From positions 1,633,501 to 1,697,500 of the forward strand of contig CP107220.1 in assembly GCA_025757685.1 (NCBI GenBank): a DNA stretch of 64,000 nt, written 5' to 3'. The notes under the pieces are model-generated. The model worked only from the letters and a program-made list of their open reading frames with translations, did no database searches and was not told the DNA's origin. Of the stretch, positions 26,187 to 35,285 are shown in pieces (the stretch's first letter is position 1; every line of letters begins with the position of its first letter). Source of the DNA: Oscillospiraceae bacterium. GTDB lineage: Bacteria > Bacillota > Clostridia > Oscillospirales > Acutalibacteraceae. A program made the position numbers and the translations under genes.

Positions 26187-26375
26187 TTGAATGAGCCTTG
26201 ATACGCAAGTTTTCCTAGATATGCAAAGATATGGTACAGCACATCAGTATTAAAATAAGAAAAAATTGAATAACTCATAGACTATGGAACGCCTAACATG
26301 ACGTTCCTTTTCTATTTCCAGCCGTTCTTATTGGACGGCTATTTTATTACCCAAAATGAAAGGAGCATTAGATTT

Positions 26376-29300
26376 ATGAAAAAGATGTTAAAACGATTGT
26401 GTACGGGCTTCTTAGCTCTTGCAACTGTCGTTACTGCTTTACCGACTACACCCGTCCATGCAGAAAGTAAGCAATACTGGACGGAAAGTGCAGAGCGTGT
26501 CGGTATCATTGAAAAAGTAATGAATGACGGTTCTATCGGTTCGACATTCAATGAGGGCTATATGAAAGTCGAGGGCGAAACTGCCTATTGTATCGACATT
26601 AACACAAACTTTAAGAACGGTTACAAGACCAGAGCTGACGCAAGCTCACGCATGAGTGCTGACCAGATTTCAGATGTGGCGTTATCCTTAGAGTATGTCA
26701 AACAGTATGGCGAAGCTCACAAGGAACTGAACTACAAACAAGTCTATCTGTTGGAACAATGTGTAGTCTGGCAGAGATTGAGCGTACATTTTGGCTGGCA
26801 ATGTGATAACGTGCGAGCTTCTTATGATGAAATTCCAAAGGCAACACAGGACGAAGTTTTCTCTGGTGCAAAAGCCTTTATCAAAGAAAATAAAGGACGC
26901 TATGAATGTGGCGGTTATATCTACTCTGGCGAGGGGCAGGAATTAGGACAATTCTGGGCGAAGCTGAATGTCGGAAATGCGAAACTGCAAAAGACTTCCA
27001 GTAATACCAGCATTACCGACGGTAACGGGAATTACTCTATTGCAGGTGCAACCTATGGTGTCTTTTCTGATAAGGACTGTACGAAACAGCTTGCCACCCT
27101 TACGACTGATGAAAACGGAAATACAGATGTTGTAGAGGTAAAGGCTGGCACAGTTTATATCAAGGAGTTATCCGCACCAGCAGGATATAAAGTAGATAAA
27201 ACCATATATTCCTTAAAGGTTGAAGTTGGAAAGACAGCAATTTTGAAAGTATCAGATACGCCAAAAGTAACGGACACTTTGATTGAGCTTTTCAAGATTG
27301 ATATGGAAACACAGAAAGACAATCCGCAAGGGAACGCTTCTTTAGCAGGTGCGGAATTTACATGGAAGTATTATGCAGGCTTCTATAATAAAGACAATCT
27401 CCCTGCCGAAGCTACTCGTACATGGGTTACAAAGACAATCGCTGAAACAGACAGCGACGGGACAACTCACTACATCGCAAAATTAGCGGACGCATACAAG
27501 GTATCTGGCGATAGCTTCTATATGCAGGACGGCAAGGCGGTTCTTCCACTTGGAACGCTAACCGTTGAGGAAACGAAAGCTCCAAACGGCTACTTGTTAG
27601 ACGGTGCATATATGCAGGCTGGCGATAAGTCCGAACAGATAAAAGGCTTATATGTAACACAGATTACCGAGGACGGCGACTTTGCCGTACTTACTGGAAG
27701 TAACCAGTTTTCTGTATCAGACAAGGTTATCCGTGGTGGTGTGAAAATTCAGAAACGAGATTTAGAAACGGGCGATACAAAGCCACAAGGAAGTGCTACC
27801 TTGAAAGATACTGCTTTTGACATCATTTCCTTAAATGATAATGCGGTATTGGTTGAGGGCAAATTATACAAGAAAAATGAAGTGGTAAAAACAATCCATA
27901 CCGATATTGAGGGTGTCGCTTCTACTTCTTCTGACCTTTTACCTTATGGAAAATTCCGTATCGTTGAAAGTGAAGCTCCCGACGGTTACTTAACTGACGG
28001 TGCAAAGCCGATTGATTTTACAATCACAGAAAATGGAAAAATCGTGGACTTAACCGACGAAGCTCATTCTATCTATAATCAGATTAAGCGTGGAGATATT
28101 GAGGGTGTAAAAATCGGTGCAGGTACACACAAGCGTCTTGCTAATGTTCCCTTTAGGATCACAAGCAAGATGACGGGCGAAAATCATGTCGTGGTAACTG
28201 ATGATAACGGGCAATTCTCCACTTCTGCTGAATGGGCTTCTCATAAGCACAATACAAACGCAGGAAAGACCAGTGAGGACGGTGTGTGGTTTGGAACTTC
28301 TGAACCAGATGACAGCAAAGGTGCGTTACCTTATGATACCTATATCATTGAAGAATTACGCTCTGATAGTAACAAAGGTTTTGAACTTATCCCACCTTTT
28401 GAAATCGTGGTATCAAGAAATAACCTTGTGATTGATTTAGGAACGCTGACTGATGAATACGAAAAAGAAATCTCTATCCATACCACAGCGACCAGCAAAG
28501 ACGGCGAAAAGACTATCCTTGCAGGAAAAGAGATTACGATTGTTGATACTGTCAAATTAGACGGACTTACAAAAGGCACAAAGTATCAGTTAAAAGGCTG
28601 GCAGATGTTAAAAGAAGAAAATGTAGAACTTCTTATCAATGGAAAACGTGTGGAAAATGATTATACCTTTGTCGCTGATGATGAAGAAATGAAAGTGGAA
28701 ATTTCCTATACATTTAATGCGTCTGCTTTAGGTGGCAAAAACCTTGTTACCTTTGAAGAATTGTATGATTTAAGCAATCCAGACGAACCCGTAAAAGTTG
28801 CGGAACATAAAGACATTGAGGACGACGGACAGACGGTACTTATCACAGAGCGTATCGTCAAAATTCATACGACTGCTACGGATAAGGACGGCAACAAAGA
28901 GCTTGAAGCTGGAAAAGACGTTACAATCATTGATACCGTAATCTTAGAGGGCTTAGAAGTCGGTACACAGTACAAACTTGTGGGCTGGCAGATGTTGAAA
29001 GAAGAAAATGCAGAGCTTCTTATCAATGGAAAACGTGTGAAAAGTGATTACACTTTTACTGCTGACAGCGAAACTATGAAAGTGGAAGTTGCCTTTACCT
29101 TTGACGCTACTTCTCTTGACGGCAAACAGCTTGTAACTTTTGAAGAATTGTACGATTTAAGCAATCCAGACGAGCCGAAGAAAGTTACCGAGCATAAGGA
29201 TATTGAGGATAAGGGACAGACGATTACCTTTAAGGAAAAAACCAAAGTCCCAGAAGAACCAAAGAAACCCGAAACACCACAGACACCAGATACACCGCAT

Positions 29301-29426
29301 AAAACAGACAGTCCAAAAACTGGCGATAGCACAAACCTTTACGGACTGCTTGCACTTCTTTTGACTTCTGGTGCTGGACTGGCAGGTATCTTCTTCTGCA
29401 AACGCCGTAAAATGAAGAAATCATAA
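26376..29426 (+). CDS. Large sortase-anchored surface adhesin (thioester, Cna-B/SpaA and VaFE repeats)
   Basis: A 1016-residue cell-wall protein. Signal peptide (1-29, ending VHA-ES); an N-terminal region with YCIDINTNF (about 62) and VVWQR (about 125) as in thioester domains that bind host surfaces; SpaA/Cna-B type modules (e.g. VKIQKRDLETGD at about 462, preceded by SAPAGYKVDKT and EETKAPNGYLLDG motifs); then two tandem repeats of about 130 residues (about 720-850 and 855-982), each with a shared GWQMLKEEN..LLINGKRV core and LVTFEELYDLSNPDEP ending ('VaFE' type). The C-terminus is a sorting signal, SPKTGD, a hydrophobic helix and KRRKMKKS. AAAGGAG precedes the ATG. It is the first gene of the element. 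Confidence 0.88.
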   Translation: MKKMLKRLCTGFLALATVVTALPTTPVHAESKQYWTESAERVGIIEKVMNDGSIGSTFNEGYMKVEGETAYCIDINTNFKNGYKTRADASSRMSADQISDVALSLEYVKQYGEAHKELNYKQVYLLEQCVVWQRLSVHFGWQCDNVRASYDEIPKATQDEVFSGAKAFIKENKGRYECGGYIYSGEGQELGQFWAKLNVGNAKLQKTSSNTSITDGNGNYSIAGATYGVFSDKDCTKQLATLTTDENGNTDVVEVKAGTVYIKELSAPAGYKVDKTIYSLKVEVGKTAILKVSDTPKVTDTLIELFKIDMETQKDNPQGNASLAGAEFTWKYYAGFYNKDNLPAEATRTWVTKTIAETDSDGTTHYIAKLADAYKVSGDSFYMQDGKAVLPLGTLTVEETKAPNGYLLDGAYMQAGDKSEQIKGLYVTQITEDGDFAVLTGSNQFSVSDKVIRGGVKIQKRDLETGDTKPQGSATLKDTAFDIISLNDNAVLVEGKLYKKNEVVKTIHTDIEGVASTSSDLLPYGKFRIVESEAPDGYLTDGAKPIDFTITENGKIVDLTDEAHSIYNQIKRGDIEGVKIGAGTHKRLANVPFRITSKMTGENHVVVTDDNGQFSTSAEWASHKHNTNAGKTSEDGVWFGTSEPDDSKGALPYDTYIIEELRSDSNKGFELIPPFEIVVSRNNLVIDLGTLTDEYEKEISIHTTATSKDGEKTILAGKEITIVDTVKLDGLTKGTKYQLKGWQMLKEENVELLINGKRVENDYTFVADDEEMKVEISYTFNASALGGKNLVTFEELYDLSNPDEPVKVAEHKDIEDDGQTVLITERIVKIHTTATDKDGNKELEAGKDVTIIDTVILEGLEVGTQYKLVGWQMLKEENAELLINGKRVKSDYTFTADSETMKVEVAFTFDATSLDGKQLVTFEELYDLSNPDEPKKVTEHKDIEDKGQTITFKEKTKVPEEPKKPETPQTPDTPHKTDSPKTGDSTNLYGLLALLLTSGAGLAGIFFCKRRKMKKS

Positions 29427-29662
29427 GGCGGTAACGGTATGAGAAAAGAAAAATCACGTTCTCCGCCGATACCGTGTCGGCAGACTTCCGCTTATTCTGG
29501 ATTGTCTGCTACTTACCTGCAAGAACACGGATAGTCAAGGGTGCGTAAGCATTGATTTTACCCTTTACTATCTGGGGGATTGCTGGTACTTCCCAAACCG
29601 CCAGAATAAGAAATCACAATCAAAAAACTTATCAAAAATAGAAAGAAATGAGGTAAAACACT

Positions 29663-29989
29663 ATGGAAATGAAATATGTCGTGCCAGATATGGCACAGTC
29701 TTTTGGAACTCTTGAATTTGCAGGCGAAAGTGAGCCAGTCTTTGAAAGAGATAAAAATAACCGCAGGGTCTTAGCCAGACGAAGCTATAACCTTTATTCT
29801 GACGTACAAAAAGGCGAAAATGTTGTGGTAGAAATTCCCGTGCAGGCTGGCGAAAAGCATTTCAAGTATGAACAGAAAGTAAAACTTGTCAATCCGAAGT
29901 TATATGGCAGAGGTTACGCAATCGGGGATATGGGACATACCGATTATGTGTTGCTTGCTGATGATATTGTAGCAGTTGAAGAAAAGTAA
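29663..29989 (+). CDS. YdcP/DUF961 family conjugation protein (Tn916 Orf23-like)
   Basis: A 108-residue DUF961 protein, MEMKYVVPDMAQSFGTLEFAG at the start. The family has a conserved 'F..L.F.......NR....RSYNLYS..Q...V.V.IP' layout (visible at 15-60) and a 'VKLVNPK.....Y......YVLLADDI' end. These paired small proteins open the transfer operon of Tn916/ICEBs1-type elements; in ICEBs1 YdcP homologues are linked to replication and transfer, but the biochemical role is unsettled. It is followed 15 bases later by its paralogue. Confidence 0.88.
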   Translation: MEMKYVVPDMAQSFGTLEFAGESEPVFERDKNNRRVLARRSYNLYSDVQKGENVVVEIPVQAGEKHFKYEQKVKLVNPKLYGRGYAIGDMGHTDYVLLADDIVAVEEK

Positions 29990-30004
29990 AGGAGTGAAGA
30001 ATTT

Positions 30005-30388
30005 ATGAGATTATCAAACGGGTTTGTTATTGACAAAGAGAAAACATTTGGAGAATTAAAATTTACAGCGGTGCGAGATGTGTTCTTGCAGAATGAGGAC
30101 GGGACACCGAGTACCCAGCTTAAAAAGCGTATCTATGATTTGAAGTGCAGTCTGCATGGTGGAATTATCCCCGTGTCCGTACCGCCAGAAGTACCGTTAA
30201 GGGAATTTCCGTACAATGCGGTTGTGGAGCTTGTCAATCCAGTAGCCGATACGGTATCAAGAAAAACCTATACGGGTGCAGATGTGGACTGGTATGTAAA
30301 GGCAGAGGATATTGTATTGAAGAATAAAAGCAACCAGAACGCAGGCAATACACAGAACCATACACCGCAGGGACAACCGAAAAAATAG
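30005..30388 (+). CDS. YdcP/DUF961 family conjugation protein (Tn916 Orf22-like)
   Basis: A 127-residue paralogue of the preceding protein with the same strand pattern: TFGELKFTAVRDVFLQNEDGTPSTQLKKRIYDLKC (about 14-48), PVSVPPEVPLREFPYNAVVELVNP and DWYVKAEDIVLK. The Asn/Gln-rich tail (NKSNQNAGNTQNH) is likely disordered. AAAGGAG precedes the ATG. In Tn916 the next gene would be orf21; here an independently transcribed MBL-fold gene intervenes. Confidence 0.87.
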   Translation: MRLSNGFVIDKEKTFGELKFTAVRDVFLQNEDGTPSTQLKKRIYDLKCSLHGGIIPVSVPPEVPLREFPYNAVVELVNPVADTVSRKTYTGADVDWYVKAEDIVLKNKSNQNAGNTQNHTPQGQPKK

Positions 30389-30408
30389 ACTTGCTGAATA
30401 GATTTTCG

Positions 30409-30437
30409 TTGTAGAGGATATACGGAACTGTTATAAT
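30409..30437 (+). promoter_or_regulatory. Promoter of the MBL-fold cargo gene (cassette promoter copy A)
   Basis: TTGTAG, 17-base spacer, TATAAT, followed by ATGGGTATGAAGAAAGCGACAAAT-like leader (30438-30461). The same promoter and leader precede the cargo gene at 34586. Confidence 0.75.
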
Positions 30438-30489
30438 ATGGGTATGAAGAAAGCGACAAATTAAAATTTTTAGGGAGTGAGAATAGTAT

Positions 30490-31254
30490 ATGGACAGTTG
30501 GTTTACCGTCGAACAAATAGACCAAGATACATTCGTCATCAGCGAATACAAACACTGGGAAGAAACACATTGTTATCTATTGTGTGGGACAAAAAGAGCC
30601 ATTCTGATTGATACAGGTTTAGGTGTTTCCAACATCAGAGAGGTTATTGATGGATTGACGAAACTGCCCGTTACAGTAATCACTACTCATGTTCATTGGG
30701 ATCATATCGGTGGACATAAATATTTTCGGTCTATTGCAGTTCATGAAGCAGAAAAAGAATGGCTATCGGTCAAATTCCCTATACCTTTGCAAGTGGTAAA
30801 AAACAATATTATGTGCAATCCATGTGATTTCCCCTCGGATTTTAAGGTAGAGAAATATCAGATTTTTCAAGGGGTTCCGCAAATGATTTTACATGATGAA
30901 GATTGTATTGACTTAGGGAACAGAAAGTTGGTAGTTATTCACACGCCCGGTCATTCTCCCGGACATTGTTGTTTCTATGAAGCGGATAGAAAATATCTGT
31001 ATTCCGGCGATTTGATATATAGCGGTTGCCTTGATGCTTTTTATCCATCAACAAACCCACAAGAATTTTGGAAGTCTGTTAGAAAAATTCAATCTTTAAA
31101 GATAAGTCGAATTTTGCCAGGACATCATCATTTATCTATTCCAGTTACTATAATTGACAAGATAGAGACAGCTTTTCACAACTTGTCAAATGAAGGGAAA
31201 TTAAAACAAGGGAATGGTATATTCAGCTATGAGGGGTTTCAAATCCATATCTGA
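30490..31254 (+). CDS. MBL-fold metallo-hydrolase (ICE cargo)
   Basis: A 254-residue metallo-beta-lactamase-fold hydrolase. The metal motif is TTHVHWDHIGGH (about 60-71), with the further ligands in HTPGHSPGHC (about 155-164), SGDLIYSG (about 175-182) and LPGHHH (about 215). The fold covers glyoxalase II-like and lactonase enzymes as well as beta-lactamases; nothing here shows beta-lactamase activity. AGGGAG precedes the ATG. It sits between orf22 and orf21 with its own promoter and terminator, so it is an insertion into the transfer operon. Confidence 0.85.
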   Translation: MDSWFTVEQIDQDTFVISEYKHWEETHCYLLCGTKRAILIDTGLGVSNIREVIDGLTKLPVTVITTHVHWDHIGGHKYFRSIAVHEAEKEWLSVKFPIPLQVVKNNIMCNPCDFPSDFKVEKYQIFQGVPQMILHDEDCIDLGNRKLVVIHTPGHSPGHCCFYEADRKYLYSGDLIYSGCLDAFYPSTNPQEFWKSVRKIQSLKISRILPGHHHLSIPVTIIDKIETAFHNLSNEGKLKQGNGIFSYEGFQIHI

Positions 31255-31293
31255 AATGCAATCTTAGTTTTACAATTTTATATCCCTACACAC

Positions 31294-31326
31294 AAAGCAG
31301 TTAGTCTTAGGATTGACTGCTTTTTT
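31294..31326 (+). terminator. Terminator after the MBL-fold cargo gene (cassette terminator copy A)
   Basis: AAAGCAGTTAGTC / GATTGACTGCTTTTTT hairpin. The surrounding 68 bp (31266-31333) recur at 35225-35293 with about five differences. Confidence 0.85.
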
Positions 31327-31352
31327 CATACCCAGAAAGGAGTGATTGATTT

Positions 31353-32747
31353 ATGCGTATGATTTGGAACAAAGGACACCGTATCAGAGCCAGCGACAAG
31401 CACCTTGTTTATCATTTTTCCATAGAGACGCTTCTGTTTGTGTTCGTGGCAGTTCTCCTGCTACTGAATAGCAAACAGCTCATGCGTACCGACTGGGAAC
31501 ATTTCAGCTTATTAGACAATGGCTTTACGCTTTCCCTTTACAACTTCATAACCATACTGATAGCGACTGGTGTTTGTGCATTGGTCGCTTTTCTGTATTA
31601 CCGCTTCTGTTACGACAGTTTCAAGAAGCTACTGCACCGTCAAAAGCTGGCAAGAATGATACTGGAAAATAAGTGGTATGAAGCCGATACCGTACAAGAC
31701 AGCGGTTTTTTTACTGACCTGCAAAGCAGATCAAGGGAAAAAATCGTCTGGTTTCCAAAGATTTATTATCAAATGGAAAAAGGACTTCTTCATATCCGCT
31801 GTGAAATTACGCTGGGAAAATATCAAGACCAGCTTTTACGGTTGGAGGATAAGTTGGAAAGTGGCTTGTATTGTGAGCTGACCGACAAGACCCTGCATGA
31901 CGGCTATATCGAATATACCCTGCTTTATGATATGATAGCGAACCGCATTACCATTGATGAAGTACGGGCAGAAAACGGTTGTCTTAGATTGATGAAAAAT
32001 CTTGTCTGGGAATATGACGCACTCCCTCACGCTCTGATTGCTGGTGGGACTGGTGGTGGTAAAACTTATTTTCTGCTGACGCTCATTGAAGCCTTACTGC
32101 ATACAAACGCTGTCCTTTATATCTTAGACCCGAAGAACGCTGACCTTGCGGACTTGGGAACAGTTATGGGAAATGTGTATCACACCAAAGAAGAAATGAT
32201 AGACTGTGTCAATGCCTTTTATGAGGGCATGGTACAGCGAAGTGAGGAAATGAAGCAACACCCGAACTATAAGACGGGCGAAAACTATGCCTATCTGGGA
32301 CTGCCACCCTGCTTTCTTATCTTTGATGAATATGTAGCATTTTTTGAAATGCTGGGGACGAAAGAAAGTGTGAGCTTACTTAGCCAGTTAAAGAAAATCG
32401 TTATGTTAGGACGACAAGCAGGTTATTTCCTTATCGTTGCCTGCCAGCGTCCAGACGCAAAGTATTTCTCGGACGGTATCAGAGATAACTTCAATTTCCG
32501 TGTGGGCTTGGGGCGTATCAGCGAATTAGGTTACGGTATGCTGTTCGGTTCAGATGTGAAAAAGCAATTTTTTCAGAAGCGTATCAAGGGACGTGGCTAT
32601 TGTGATGTGGGAACAAGCGTTATAAGTGAGTTTTACACGCCTTTAGTTCCAAAAGGACATGATTTTTTGCAGACTATCGGCTTTCTTTCACAAGCAAGGC
32701 AGGACGGGACGGCGACGTGCGAAGCGAAAGGCGACGGCACGGACTAG
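31353..32747 (+). CDS. FtsK/SpoIIIE-type coupling ATPase (Tn916 Orf21-like, TcpA)
   Basis: A 464-residue type IV coupling protein that links the relaxase-bound DNA to the conjugation pore and powers its export. Two N-terminal transmembrane helices (about 25-45 and 68-92) are followed by the motor domain with Walker A AGGTGGGKTYF (about 229-239), DPKNADLADLG (about 259-269), Walker B CFLIFDEYVAFFE (about 325-337) and the sensor CQRPDAKYFSDGIRDN (about 367-382). Length matches Tn916 Orf21. AAAGGAG precedes the ATG. oriT and the relaxase gene follow. Confidence 0.95.
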   Translation: MRMIWNKGHRIRASDKHLVYHFSIETLLFVFVAVLLLLNSKQLMRTDWEHFSLLDNGFTLSLYNFITILIATGVCALVAFLYYRFCYDSFKKLLHRQKLARMILENKWYEADTVQDSGFFTDLQSRSREKIVWFPKIYYQMEKGLLHIRCEITLGKYQDQLLRLEDKLESGLYCELTDKTLHDGYIEYTLLYDMIANRITIDEVRAENGCLRLMKNLVWEYDALPHALIAGGTGGGKTYFLLTLIEALLHTNAVLYILDPKNADLADLGTVMGNVYHTKEEMIDCVNAFYEGMVQRSEEMKQHPNYKTGENYAYLGLPPCFLIFDEYVAFFEMLGTKESVSLLSQLKKIVMLGRQAGYFLIVACQRPDAKYFSDGIRDNFNFRVGLGRISELGYGMLFGSDVKKQFFQKRIKGRGYCDVGTSVISEFYTPLVPKGHDFLQTIGFLSQARQDGTATCEAKGDGTD

Positions 32748-32785
32748 CCGTTGCTGGTGTGGCGTAAGCCACGCCAGCAGGTAAA

Positions 32786-32810
32786 ACCCCTCGGTATCTA
32801 ACAGAGGGGT
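32786..32810 (+). other. oriT: Origin of transfer (oriT) stem, Tn916 type
   Basis: ACCCCTC-GGTATCTAACA-GAGGGGT stem-loop between orf21 and orf20, the place and shape of the Tn916 oriT, where the TATCTAACA loop between C-run and G-run arms is conserved. A second hairpin, GCTGGTGTGGC / GCCACGCCAGC, lies just before (32753-32780). Confidence 0.75.
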
Positions 32811-32930
32811 ACGTTTGCAAATAGACAATAGACGAAAAACACAGGAAACATAAGGCTTATCGCATGGTTTCCTAGCAAAAATCGGCTGTGAAGTCGCCTT
32901 AAAAAACTTCACACTTGACAGATTGGGGGT

Positions 32931-34127
32931 ATGGTTCTGAATGAAGAACAATGGATAAAAGAATTACGGGAAAAACGGATTGCTTACGGTATCTCACAAG
33001 GCAGGCTGGCGGTGGCGTCTGGTATCACAAGAGAATATCTCAACAAGATAGAAAGCGGAAAAATGAAGCCGTCAAAGGAACTTCTGAATACTCTGCATAA
33101 AGAACTGGCAAAGTTCAATCCAGAAGCACCGCTTACCATGCTGTTTGATTATGTGAAAATTCGTTTTCCCACGCTGGATATACAGCACATCATCAAAGAT
33201 ATATTAAAACTGAATATCAACTATATGCTCCATGAAAATTACGGGCGTTACAGTTATACGGAGCATTACTCTTTAGGGGACATCTTTATCTATACGTCGG
33301 CTGACGAAGAAAAAGGTGTCCTTTTAGAGTTAAAGGGGCGTGGTTGCAGGCAGTTTGAAAGTTACCTGCTGGCACAGCAAAGAAGCTGGTATGACTTTCT
33401 TATGGACGCACTTATAGACGGTGGCGTGATGAAGCGTATCGACCTTGCTATCAACGACCATACGGGCATTTTGGATATTCCAGAGCTTGCGGAAAAATGC
33501 AGGAAACGGGAATATATCGGAAAGTCCAGAAGCTATAAGTTTTACCAGTCGGGCGAGCTTATCAAGCACAGAGAGGACGACAGAGAATATATGGGGCGTA
33601 CCCTTTATCTTGGGTCGCTGAAATCAGATGTGTATTTCTGTATCTATGAAAAGGACTATGAGCAGTACGTCAAGTTAGGGACACCTCTGGAAGAAGCCGA
33701 CATTATCAACCGTTTTGAAATACGGCTTCGCAATGAACGAGCCTATTATGCGGTACGAGATTTACTGACCTATTATGACGCAGAACAGACCGCTTTTTCT
33801 ATCATCAATCAGTATGTGCGGTTTGTTGATGAAGAACCCGACAAGCGAAAAAATGACTGGAAGCTCAATGACCGCTGGGCTTGGTTTATCGGCGATAACA
33901 GACAGAGCTTGAAGCTGACGACAAAACCAGAGCCTTACACCTTAGACCGCACATTGCGGTGGGTACAACGGCAGGTAGCACCGACCTTAAAAATGCTGAA
34001 AAAGATTGATAAGGGAAACGGTACAGACTACATGGAAACAATCGAACAGCAGGCAAAGCTCACAGAAAAGCATGAAATGATAATCAAACAGCAGACGACC
34101 CCTGCAAAAGATTTAGTAGAAAGTTAG
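32931..34127 (+). CDS. Relaxase/replication initiation factor (Tn916 Orf20-like, MobT)
   Basis: A 398-residue DNA-nicking relaxase of the MobT/Rep_trans family. An N-terminal XRE-type helix-turn-helix (KRIAYGISQGRLAVASGITREYLNKIESGKMKPS, about 14-47) precedes the rolling-circle replication initiator domain (RIDLAINDHTGILD at about 164, GKSRSYKFYQSG at about 187, GRTLYLGSLKSDVYFCIYEKDYE at about 211). It nicks at oriT just upstream to start transfer and probably circular replication. The GGGGG site lies very close to the ATG at 32931, so the true start may differ by a few residues. Confidence 0.92.
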   Translation: MVLNEEQWIKELREKRIAYGISQGRLAVASGITREYLNKIESGKMKPSKELLNTLHKELAKFNPEAPLTMLFDYVKIRFPTLDIQHIIKDILKLNINYMLHENYGRYSYTEHYSLGDIFIYTSADEEKGVLLELKGRGCRQFESYLLAQQRSWYDFLMDALIDGGVMKRIDLAINDHTGILDIPELAEKCRKREYIGKSRSYKFYQSGELIKHREDDREYMGRTLYLGSLKSDVYFCIYEKDYEQYVKLGTPLEEADIINRFEIRLRNERAYYAVRDLLTYYDAEQTAFSIINQYVRFVDEEPDKRKNDWKLNDRWAWFIGDNRQSLKLTTKPEPYTLDRTLRWVQRQVAPTLKMLKKIDKGNGTDYMETIEQQAKLTEKHEMIIKQQTTPAKDLVES

Positions 34128-34139
34128 GAGTGATAAAAA

Positions 34140-34274
34140 ATGTGGGTATTATTAAAAGACTTCCTGCTGGTATCTATGGGAATGGGTATCGGCGTAGTCT
34201 TGATGTGTATTTTGAATGTCGGCAAAGAAGCTGACTATGAAATGGAACAATTAAAAGAAAGCGAGGACAATTAA
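34140..34274 (+). CDS. Small single-span membrane protein (DUF3789-like)
   Basis: A 44-residue protein, MWVLLKDFLLVSMGMGIGVV at the start, with one transmembrane helix (about 4-26) and an acidic cytoplasmic tail ending KESEDN. A TTAGGAG site lies 8 bases upstream. It lies between the relaxase gene and the next small gene, whose ATG directly follows its stop. Proteins of this size and form recur at this place in Tn916-like elements; the role is unknown. Confidence 0.7.
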   Translation: MWVLLKDFLLVSMGMGIGVVLMCILNVGKEADYEMEQLKESEDN

Positions 34275-34496
34275 ATGAATTTCGGACAAAATTTATATCA
34301 ATGGTTTTTATCAAACGCACAGAGCTTAGTGCTTATGGCGATTGTGGTTATCGGTATCTACTTAGGGTTCAAGCGTGAGTTTTCAAAGCTCATTGGCTTC
34401 TTGGTAGTTGCCTTGATTGCTGTCGGCTTGGTATTCAATGCCGGCGGTGTGAAAGATGTACTGTTAGAGCTGTTCAACAAGATTATCGGTGCATAA
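34275..34496 (+). CDS. Small two-span membrane protein of the transfer operon (Orf19-like, TcpD/TcpB type)
   Basis: A 73-residue protein with two hydrophobic helices (about 14-32 and 36-55), MNFGQNLYQWFLSNAQSLVL at the start. It occupies the position of Tn916 orf19, between the relaxase and ArdA genes, and starts immediately after the preceding stop, so translation is coupled. A membrane role in the conjugation channel is likely by position, not shown by motif. Confidence 0.65.
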   Translation: MNFGQNLYQWFLSNAQSLVLMAIVVIGIYLGFKREFSKLIGFLVVALIAVGLVFNAGGVKDVLLELFNKIIGA

Positions 34497-34503
34497 AATT
34501 TTA

Positions 34504-34532
34504 TTGTAGTGCTAATATGTGAGTGATATAAT
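34504..34532 (+). promoter_or_regulatory. Promoter of the membrane-protein cargo gene (cassette promoter copy B)
   Basis: TTGTAG, 17-base spacer, TATAAT, then ATGGATATGAAGAAAACGACAAAT-type leader (34533-34556), nearly the same as at 30409-30461. Confidence 0.75.
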
Positions 34533-34585
34533 ATGGATATGAAGAAAACGACAAATATGAATTTGAACTTAGGAGGAAAACTATT

Positions 34586-35206
34586 GTGTCAAATATAAAA
34601 CTAAGAAATACATATAAGTCTTATACAGCGATATTTGTAATTGGTATATTAGTAGGGTGTATATGTAGACTGTTAGATTATTTTCCCGCAGATACACTAT
34701 GGAGTTTTTCATCACCTCAAACATTGTTTGGTTTTTGGATTATTACCAATACTATCATCGTTATGTTAAGCACCTCAAATATTTGTGCAGGAATTAGTTC
34801 GTTCTTGTATATGTTTGGAATGACATTAAGTTTTTATGCTTTACAAGCAATATTAGGAATGTTTATACCTATGTTTTCCGGCGGATTCCGCTTTGGGCTA
34901 TTCATATTGTTTACTGTTTGGTCAATCGCTTGTGCAATAGCAGCATTTATTCTGTACTATTGGAATAGGGAACATATTTTTAGTTCAGTATTATATTCTT
35001 TACCAGTAGGAGCATTATTTGCTGAAACAATAGCAGTTTTTATTTATTTTTTGGAACATCAAACATTCCTATTTCAGTTGTTAATGGATATTATAGGAGC
35101 TGTTGTGTTTACCATAATATTTTTCAAAAAAGTAAACTATAGAAAAATGTATATTGTCGGAATTGTATTAAGTACTTTGGTATTTTATTATATTTTTCCA
35201 TGGTAG
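34586..35206 (+). CDS. Polytopic membrane protein (ICE cargo), family not recognised
   Basis: A 206-residue protein with six or seven hydrophobic helices and short loops, very rich in Ile, Phe and Tyr. It resembles uncharacterised small membrane families such as DUF6518, but no diagnostic motif was recognised. The start is GTG at 34586 with AGGAGG 9 bases upstream. It has a lower GC content than the transfer genes around it and its own promoter and terminator, both copies of those around the MBL-fold gene, so it is a cargo insertion between orf19- and orf18-type genes. Confidence 0.6.
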   Translation: MSNIKLRNTYKSYTAIFVIGILVGCICRLLDYFPADTLWSFSSPQTLFGFWIITNTIIVMLSTSNICAGISSFLYMFGMTLSFYALQAILGMFIPMFSGGFRFGLFILFTVWSIACAIAAFILYYWNREHIFSSVLYSLPVGALFAETIAVFIYFLEHQTFLFQLLMDIIGAVVFTIIFFKKVNYRKMYIVGIVLSTLVFYYIFPW

Positions 35207-35252
35207 TTTATATTGATAAATCCCAGTTTGACAATTTCATATCCATACACAC

Positions 35253-35285
35253 AAAGCAGTTAGTCTTAGGATTGACTGCTTTTTT
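35253..35285 (+). terminator. Terminator after the membrane-protein cargo gene (cassette terminator copy B)
   Basis: Same AAAGCAGTTAGTC / GATTGACTGCTTTTTT hairpin as at 31294-31326, inside a 68-bp duplicated stretch. Confidence 0.85.

Noticed and set aside
30490..31254. Beta-lactamase resistance gene
   Set aside because: Only the general MBL-fold motifs are present. The spacing and C-terminal motifs fit glyoxalase II/lactonase-like hydrolases as well; no evidence of beta-lactamase function.
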